Positions 5,512-6,074 of a stretch of DNA of 6,074 nt are shown piece after piece (the first letter of the stretch is position 1; each line of letters starts with the position of its first letter). Source of the stretch: Nitrospirota bacterium (lineage in GTDB: Bacteria; Nitrospirota; Nitrospiria; SBBL01; Manganitrophaceae). The translations under genes were made by a program, and so were the position numbers. The stretch is from assembly GCA_023248505.1 (NCBI GenBank), contig JAHFEM010000132.1:1-6074 (forward strand), given 5' to 3'. Below the pieces are notes generated by a model. It did not search any database, had not been told where the DNA came from, and saw only the letters and a list, made by a program, of their open reading frames with translations.

Positions 5512-6036
5512 ATGATCGATTTTAACAAGTTGGCGGAGCTGATTCCGCTTCAGGGGAAAATAACCTTCACCATTTCGAAGATTCAATTGGATCATCTCAT
5601 GGTCCTCGTCCACCCGGTCTTTCCTTCGGTGGATGGATTGTCGGGCGCCGAAAAGGTCCGCTATGACCAGGCCCGGGTACCGATCGCCATCAAGGCGACC
5701 GCGGATGAACTCAATGAAAAGTTCCTGGGGATTCTGATGCAAAATTTCGAAGAGGATGGACGGCTCTACAGGGCGATGTCTGAAAAGCGAAAAGCGGTGG
5801 ACAAAGCAATTTCGGCATCCGGTAAAGCCTCACCAAAGAAAGAACAGAGCAACAATCCAACGGCCGTCAGCGCCCCGCAGGAAAAAGAGGAGACCGACAC
5901 CTCAGGCGATGGCGCAGACGAGCTCGATGAGAGCAACGAAAGTGAATCCGATCCAACCGCGTCCGTCACCGTTTCAGAGGTTGAAAAGGGCGAAACCGAA
6001 GGGGGCAAGAAACAAGGATTTAGTTTGTTCGAATAA
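5512..6036 (+). CDS. PRTRC system protein E candidate
   Basis: This gene encodes 174 residues. ATG 5512 has AAGGAGA (5500-5506) upstream, with GGAG six bases from the ATG. Residues 1-85 form the conserved-looking part: an N-terminal helix (FNKLAELIPLQG), a beta-rich stretch (KITFTISKIQLDHLMVLVHPVF), then PIAIKATADELNEKF and a helix. This shape, and the position directly after a PRTRC ParB gene, fit PRTRC protein E, whose function is not established. Residues about 87-103 are a charged helix (SEKRKAVDKAISASGKA). The rest is a low-complexity Ser/Asp/Glu-rich tail, probably disordered, ending in QGFSLFE. The length is in the range I expect for the family. The call rests on context plus N-terminal similarity by eye and is less sure than that of the ParB gene. 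A generic hypothetical protein is the alternative. Confidence 0.75.
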   Translation: MIDFNKLAELIPLQGKITFTISKIQLDHLMVLVHPVFPSVDGLSGAEKVRYDQARVPIAIKATADELNEKFLGILMQNFEEDGRLYRAMSEKRKAVDKAISASGKASPKKEQSNNPTAVSAPQEKEETDTSGDGADELDESNESESDPTASVTVSEVEKGETEGGKKQGFSLFE

Positions 6037-6051
6037 CCGCAACCAATTTGG

Positions 6052-6056
6052 AGGAG
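6052..6056 (+). promoter_or_regulatory. Ribosome binding site for the ORF leaving the window
   Basis: AGGAG, part of GGAGGAG (6050-6056), lies five bases before ATG 6062. This shows that a gene really begins at the window edge, 25 bases after the stop of the protein E candidate. Confidence 0.7.
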
Positions 6057-6061
6057 AACAA

Positions 6062-6074
6062 ATGGTAGAAGTGA
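6062..6074 (+). CDS. 5' end of the next gene, possibly PRTRC protein C (partial)
   Basis: Only ATG GTA GAA GTG and one further base are visible (MVEV). A strong GGAGGAG sits at the right distance, and the gene follows the protein E candidate closely, so a start here is credible. In PRTRC clusters I know, a short protein C (described as ubiquitin-like in comparative work) follows E. That assignment comes from gene order alone; four residues cannot support it. Confidence 0.5.

Noticed and set aside
5766..6008. Ser-rich ORF on the - strand
   Set aside because: It is the antisense shadow of the acidic low-complexity tail of the protein E candidate, with no ribosome site and no leader.

Overview
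The window comes from a bacterial accessory element, most likely a plasmid or integrative element. Every gene I can support is on the + strand. The firmest anchor is the 3' third: a ParB-related protein is followed 41 bases later by a PRTRC protein E candidate, and then by a third ORF that is cut off after four codons. This matches the order ParB, E, C known for PRTRC (ParB-related, ThiF-related cassette) systems of plasmids and genomic islands. ATG/TTG starts with clear AGGAG-type ribosome sites and two rho-independent terminators indicate a bacterium. PRTRC cassettes are best known in Proteobacteria; I cannot name the host from this sequence.

Layout. Positions 3-155 hold the 3' end of an unknown gene, closed by a hairpin at 177-215. 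Positions 263-812 hold a compact two-gene unit: a small protein with two cysteine pairs, then a very basic 82-residue protein whose sequence fits a single histone fold. A strong terminator at 829-870 closes the unit, and its T-run almost touches the ribosome site of the next gene. Positions 886-2061 encode a 391-residue protein of unknown family with four paired Cys/His knuckles, spaced like a binuclear treble clef (RING/FYVE class). Positions 2094-2699 encode a basic 201-residue unknown, and its 3' end shows signs of a frame switch into an overlapping ORF that runs to 2833. Positions 2885-5470 encode the ParB-related protein (861 residues), with a ParB/CTPase core, two four-cysteine modules, a basic linker and an unusual N-terminal addition of about 290 residues. 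Positions 5512-6036 encode the PRTRC E candidate, and a truncated gene begins at 6062.

How the parts may fit. PRTRC clusters elsewhere combine a ParB-like DNA-binding protein with ubiquitin-pathway-like proteins (a ThiF/E1-like enzyme and, as I recall from comparative-genomics work, ubiquitin-like, E2-like and JAB-like partners). A RING/FYVE-like zinc protein and a histone-fold protein next to such a cluster would be a notable combination. Neither is proven here: both rest on reading residue patterns by eye. No tRNA, rRNA, CRISPR array, transposase, integrase or attachment site was seen.
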